In this document: positions 24,036 to 24,137 of the stretch, piece after piece
How the letters are laid out: every line of letters begins with the position of its first letter
Numbering within the stretch: the stretch's first letter is position 1
Assembly: GCA_964578835.1 (NCBI GenBank)
Contig: CAZOEL010000091.1
Coordinates: 1-24,137, forward strand
Length of the DNA: 24,137 nt
Direction of reading: 5' to 3'
DNA from: CAZOEL01 sp964578835
Lineage (GTDB): Bacteria > Desulfobacterota > Syntrophobacteria > Syntrophobacterales > Syntrophobacteraceae
Notes under the pieces: model-generated
Told to the model about the DNA's origin: nothing
Database searches by the model: none
Seen by the model: only the letters and a program-made list of their open reading frames with translations
Made by a program: the position numbers and the translations under genes

Positions 24036-24064
24036 TGTATACACATTGAGGGGGAGGTCGTCAA
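24036..24064 (-). promoter_or_regulatory. Sigma-70-type promoter for typA
   Basis: On the minus strand TTGACG (24064-24059) and TATACA (24041-24036) are separated by exactly 17 nt, a near-consensus sigma-70 promoter. Transcription would start about 95 nt before the typA ATG. The leader contains TGTCC-TTCG-GGACA (around 24000-24013), a small hairpin capped by a UUCG tetraloop. Confidence 0.6.
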
Positions 24065-24137
24065 GGATTAGAAAGGCGTCATCCAGGGCAAACGCATCTT
24101 GACTCAAGCTGAGATGACCTTTAGAAGGTAGTCATTA

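Overview
The window looks like chromosomal DNA of an anaerobic bacterium, most likely a member of the Desulfobacterota (old Deltaproteobacteria: sulfate reducers and syntrophs). That placement is an inference. It rests on gene content (TRAP carboxylate uptake, NDP-forming acyl-CoA synthetase, a full beta-oxidation operon, XdhC/MocA-type molybdenum-enzyme maturation genes) and on intergenic spacers rich in small dispersed repeats. No rRNA, tRNA, CRISPR array or intact insertion sequence was seen.

Layout. 1-979 has no convincing gene but two repeat-like palindromes. 980-1945 (+) is an HMG-CoA-lyase-family protein with altered active-site residues. 1946-2668 is a spacer with a 138-bp nested palindrome and a GC-rich hairpin. 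2669-5836 (-) is a tripartite TRAP transporter, transcribed dctP-dctQ-dctM. 5837-6617 is empty. 6618-7297 (-) is a tight two-gene unit: a 69-aa DUF2080/AbrB-like protein, then a GNAT acetyltransferase. 7626-8495 (+) is an FMN-dependent oxidoreductase with an added zinc-ribbon-like segment. 8787-10865 (+) is an NDP-forming acyl-CoA synthetase. It converges on a leftward operon, 15920-11138: 3-hydroxyacyl-CoA dehydrogenase, enoyl-CoA hydratase, acyl-CoA dehydrogenase, thiolase. 16569-19360 (+) holds xdhC overlapping by 4 nt a three-domain protein (MocA-type nucleotidyltransferase, HD domain, histidine phosphatase). Then come a TetR regulator (19611-20255, +), a class II fructose-bisphosphate aldolase (20454-21482, +) and, leftward, the ribosome-associated GTPase TypA/BipA (23935-22145).

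How the genes may work together. A carboxylate could enter by the TRAP system, be activated by the NDP-forming synthetase (or, run in reverse, yield ATP from acyl-CoA), pass through the four beta-oxidation steps and be cleaved by the thiolase. The lyase-family protein could act on a branched or hydroxylated acyl-CoA in the same metabolism. XdhC and the fused protein suggest a molybdenum hydroxylase encoded elsewhere. These links come from gene neighbourhood and are not proven by the sequence.

The items most worth a second look are the lyase-family protein with exchanged acidic residues and no catalytic cysteine, the DUF2080-like/GNAT pair, the triple-domain fusion, the nested palindrome with a second half-copy 9 kb away, and the long hairpin between the acyl-CoA dehydrogenase and thiolase genes.
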